From an uncultured Ruminococcus sp. (GTDB lineage Bacteria > Bacillota > Clostridia > Oscillospirales > Ruminococcaceae): a stretch of 23,090 bases of DNA. The stretch is taken from NCBI RefSeq assembly GCF_946187255.1, contig NZ_CAMHRZ010000021.1, positions 1 to 23,090 of the forward strand. The letters run 5' to 3'. Of the stretch, positions 20,705-23,090 are shown one piece after another. The notes beneath the pieces were generated by a model. It was not told the DNA's origin, did no database searches, and was given only the letters and a program-made list of their open reading frames with translations. Made by a program: the position numbers and the translations under genes. Within the stretch, counting starts at the first letter, position 1, and every line of letters begins with the position of its first letter.

Positions 20705-22915
20705 TCATTGTTCGATCTGTTTCCCAAGAAACATAGCGGCTGCTTTGCATAGCATTGCCTGATCGTCCGTGACATGGCGGTCATCACCGCCGCCGAGAAA
20801 AGCCACAGCCCCCGTGATATCCCCGCCCGAGATTATCGGTGAGACCGCCAGCGCGTGAGTGTTTACTCCCTCAACAGGGCGAAATTCCTCCGAACCGCTG
20901 CGATACTCATAGCTGCGGCGGTTTTCCAGCATATCCTCCAGCGCCTGCGAAAGTCTGCGGTGGGAGTACTCCTTTTTGGATACCCCCGACACCGCCACAA
21001 CGTGATCCTTGTCAAAAATGACCGCAGGCGCACCGCCCAGCTTGGCAATGACCTCCGCCGCCTGCAAAGCCCCATCCGAAAGCTCATTGATAGGCGAATA
21101 CTTCTTGAATATGACCTCTCCGTCAGGGTTCGTGTAGATCTCCAGCGGGTCGCCCTCACTGATAACATTGACACTAAGAATTTCGCCCTTGCTTGTGCGT
21201 ACTTGGGCGATAGGTGTGAGGTTTATGGCTTTCTTAGTGCCCAACATAAAATCCACGTTCGTGTCTTTTATGTTCTCAAAATTTGCGGTTGCTCCTACTG
21301 TTTCAAATTGCAGTTCTTCGGGAACACCTGTCCGCAGAAGCGTATCAATATCGGCTTTGAGCTTGATATCAATGTGGTCGGTGTACACGTCAATGCGGTC
21401 GATGATGAAATCCACATCGGCTTTGGTCAGGCTGTCCTTGTTTATTATGGTATCAAAGACCTCCATGACCGTTTTAGCAGTGCGGTTCATTGTGATTATC
21501 GCGTTGTGCTTATCGGTGGCGAGCTGTATCTGGTTGCGGAAACCGTCTATCTGCTGCATAAGGTCGTCCACCTGCTCCTGGTAGACTTCTTCCAGCATAT
21601 CCTCACGCTCGGGATGCTTGGCTATATCCTTGACGTGCTGTCGTGCAAGGAATTTGAGCTCGGTCTTGATGTCCTCTATCCTTTGCAGAAGAACCTCCAC
21701 AACGGTCTTGCTGGACGAGGTCTCTTTCTGCTCCTTGTCGATAGACTCCTGAAGCTGTTCGAGCATGGCTTCGGAATTGTCCCTGACTTTCTGCACGAAT
21801 GATTTCAGTAGACCGTCGAGCATATCAACTCTTGTGTGATGTGAGGAACAGCCTTTGCTTCCGCGCTTGTGGTATGTTCCGCAGCGGTAAGCAGGCGCAA
21901 GGTCAGGACGGCTCATGGAAAACATGGGACTTCCGCAGTCACCACAGAAAAGGTGTCCCGTATAGACATTGTAGTATTTTTTGACACCGCGGTAATTTGA
22001 ACGTGAACGTTGTGCCATCTGTTCCTGCACCACTGAAAACAGCTTGTAATCCACGATAGGCTGATGATTATTGGCGATAACGATATTATCTACTTCCTGC
22101 AATTTTTCATCGCTGCCGTTTATCTTTTTTCGGCGGTATTTCCGCTGACGGAGCGTGCCAATATAGAAATCGTTGCTCAGTATCTCGCTTATCGTAACAA
22201 GGCTCCACTCCGCTTTGGAGCGAACAGTATACTCCTCGCCCTCTGCTTCTTTGCGCATTTCCTCGGTCTTGCGTGGAGTTGGAATGTGCTGATCTGTGAG
22301 ATAATTTGCTATCTTCTTATAGCCCCAGCCGTCAGCATAAAGCTGAAATATCTTCCTGACGATTTCGGCAGACGGTTCGTCAACTACAAACTTCATAGTC
22401 TTGGTGTTGGTCATGACATAGCCGTAGGGAACGGCGCATATCCATTTGCCCTCTTTCTGACGGCTGTTTATGACCGCCTTGACCTTCTTCGAGGTATCCG
22501 TGACGGGCATTTCGTTTACAAGGAAACGGAACTGAATCGCCATCCACTCGTCCGAAGTCGGAAAGTCGATGCCGTCCCCGATAGAGATTATGCGCATACC
22601 CGCGTCGCGCAGGTCTTCAAGCTCCACAAGTCCCCTACTTGTGCGGCGTGAGAATCGGGAAAAATCCTTGATGATAAGTATATCATACTCGCCGTGAAAC
22701 AGCTTCCTGCGTAACTTCTGATAGTCCTCACGCTGTTCAAATGTGTAGCCTGAACGGTCACGGTCTGCATAGAAATCAAGGGTGAAATCGGGGAAAGTCC
22801 GCGTAACATAATCGGATATTATGGCTTTCTGGTTTTCGATGGAAGTGTTGTCCTTGTCCATTTCCTCATCAACAGATATTCGGCAGTAACCCGCTATTTT
22901 GAACTTCTCGTCCAT
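20705..22915 (-). CDS. Large serine recombinase fused in frame to the C-terminal part of SpoVT
   Basis: 736 residues. 1-150: resolvase/invertase catalytic domain with S14 in GYCRIS and the DFSRFSRR segment. ~155-260: recombinase domain (AVPYGYV... DFYIGTLRQRKYRRKK). 324-356: zinc ribbon C324, C327, C345, C356. ~370-475: coiled coil. ~476-584: C-terminal recombinase tail. 585-736: SpoVT sequence from ISEGDPLEIYTNPDGEVIFKKYSPINEL to FLGKQIEQ, matching B. subtilis SpoVT from about residue 28 to its end (half of the AbrB domain plus the GAF domain). The SpoVT start, MKATGIVRRID..., is absent. ATG 22915 follows AAGGAG. The integrase would cut and join att sites of a mobile element; the fusion suggests the att site is inside spoVT. 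Confidence 0.92.
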   Translation of the reverse strand: MDEKFKIAGYCRISVDEEMDKDNTSIENQKAIISDYVTRTFPDFTLDFYADRDRSGYTFEQREDYQKLRRKLFHGEYDILIIKDFSRFSRRTSRGLVELEDLRDAGMRIISIGDGIDFPTSDEWMAIQFRFLVNEMPVTDTSKKVKAVINSRQKEGKWICAVPYGYVMTNTKTMKFVVDEPSAEIVRKIFQLYADGWGYKKIANYLTDQHIPTPRKTEEMRKEAEGEEYTVRSKAEWSLVTISEILSNDFYIGTLRQRKYRRKKINGSDEKLQEVDNIVIANNHQPIVDYKLFSVVQEQMAQRSRSNYRGVKKYYNVYTGHLFCGDCGSPMFSMSRPDLAPAYRCGTYHKRGSKGCSSHHTRVDMLDGLLKSFVQKVRDNSEAMLEQLQESIDKEQKETSSSKTVVEVLLQRIEDIKTELKFLARQHVKDIAKHPEREDMLEEVYQEQVDDLMQQIDGFRNQIQLATDKHNAIITMNRTAKTVMEVFDTIINKDSLTKADVDFIIDRIDVYTDHIDIKLKADIDTLLRTGVPEELQFETVGATANFENIKDTNVDFMLGTKKAINLTPIAQVRTSKGEILSVNVISEGDPLEIYTNPDGEVIFKKYSPINELSDGALQAAEVIAKLGGAPAVIFDKDHVVAVSGVSKKEYSHRRLSQALEDMLENRRSYEYRSGSEEFRPVEGVNTHALAVSPIISGGDITGAVAFLGGGDDRHVTDDQAMLCKAAAMFLGKQIEQ

Positions 22916-22969
22916 GGTGTTCTCCTTCCTGTCAATATTGATATAATTTTGCTAGTATTTTCAATCAAC

Positions 22970-22998
22970 ATTGTACCATATAAAGGAACGTTTGTCAA
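22970..22998 (-). promoter_or_regulatory. Promoter of the recombinase gene
   Basis: Minus-strand TTGACA (22993-22998), 17 nt, TACAAT (22970-22975). GAACG (22986-22990) and CGTTC (23001-23005) form an inverted repeat around the -35, a possible operator. Confidence 0.78.
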
Positions 22999-23035
22999 TA
23001 CGTTCTCAAAGAAAAAGGGGCTGTTGCAACCGCAG

Positions 23036-23074
23036 CACCCCCAAGCCCTCTTCAAAAAAGAGGACTCGGGGGTG
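23036..23074. terminator. Nested hairpin at the right edge
   Basis: CACCCCC (23036-23042) pairs with GGGGGTG (23068-23074) and inside it CCTCTT (23047-23052) pairs with AAGAGG (23058-23063). Outside these, GGGGCTGTTGCAACCGCAGCA faces TGCTGGTT at the very edge, so the stem may continue past the window. It is probably the terminator of a neighbouring unit or part of a longer palindromic repeat. Confidence 0.5.
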
Positions 23075-23090
23075 TTATGTTCTGCTGGTT

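Noticed and set aside
20441..20896. CRISPR-like repeat array
   Set aside because: Only two copies of a long, coding-derived repeat are present, and they match the end of spoVT.
20855..21802. Open frame of 315 codons on the plus strand
   Set aside because: Antisense of the recombinase-SpoVT gene, whose protein motifs are unmistakable.

Overview
The window looks like chromosome of an anaerobic Clostridia member, most likely a Ruminococcus-like Oscillospiraceae bacterium. This is inferred from the protein families (Rnf, DUF3793, DUF2325, FeoB-associated Cys-rich protein, SpoVT), strong AGGAGG ribosome binding sites and consensus TTGACA-N17-TATAAT promoters. No rRNA, tRNA or CRISPR array was seen. 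The genus is a guess; the class is fairly safe.

Layout. (1) 1-2449: the 3' end of a GNAT acetyltransferase, a hairpin, then a minus-strand rnfC-rnfD pair with no rnfG/E/A/B after it. (2) 2545-3180: an XRE regulator. (3) 3315-7869: a plus-strand housekeeping run of histidine phosphatase, DUF975-like membrane protein, RluA-type pseudouridine synthase, shikimate kinase, a membrane protein with a Q/P/Y/N-rich tail, and TrmK, closed by a strong terminator. (4) 7963-12638, minus strand: tetR, two fused ABC half-transporters, and a decayed ECF remnant in which an S-component start is joined to an ATPase end. (5) 12816-15415, plus strand: ATC-hydrolase-like gene with a ZIP metal transporter, a nucleotidyltransferase, and a DUF2325 gene. 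(6) 15480-19765, minus strand: feoA-feoA-feoB-Cys-rich protein, and DUF3793-flavodoxin. (7) 20027-20395: a small DtxR/MntR-like regulator. (8) 20499-22915: a large serine recombinase fused in frame to the last ~150 residues of SpoVT, next to a second, decayed copy of the spoVT 3' end.

The main unifying signal is a repeated 16-bp palindrome, GTTAG-N6-CTAAC. I find it twelve times between 11953 and 20008 (eight perfect or single-end variants near promoters, the rest imperfect or auxiliary). At five promoters with clear -35/-10 boxes a copy sits immediately downstream of the -10, where a repressor would act; a sixth copy has the same placement next to a weaker -10. The marked units are the ABC pair, ATC hydrolase-ZIP, DUF2325, feoAAB, DUF3793-flavodoxin, and the DtxR-like gene itself. 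Together they read as an iron (or other metal) limitation regulon: ferrous iron import, flavodoxin as ferredoxin substitute, a ZIP transporter, a possible metallophore ABC pair and a thiazoline-ring hydrolase relative. The likely regulator is the DtxR-like protein, although by eye it lacks the metal ligands known in MntR.

The second notable signal is the recombinase-SpoVT chimera, which suggests an integrative element whose attachment site lies inside spoVT, with the other end of the element beyond the right edge of the window.
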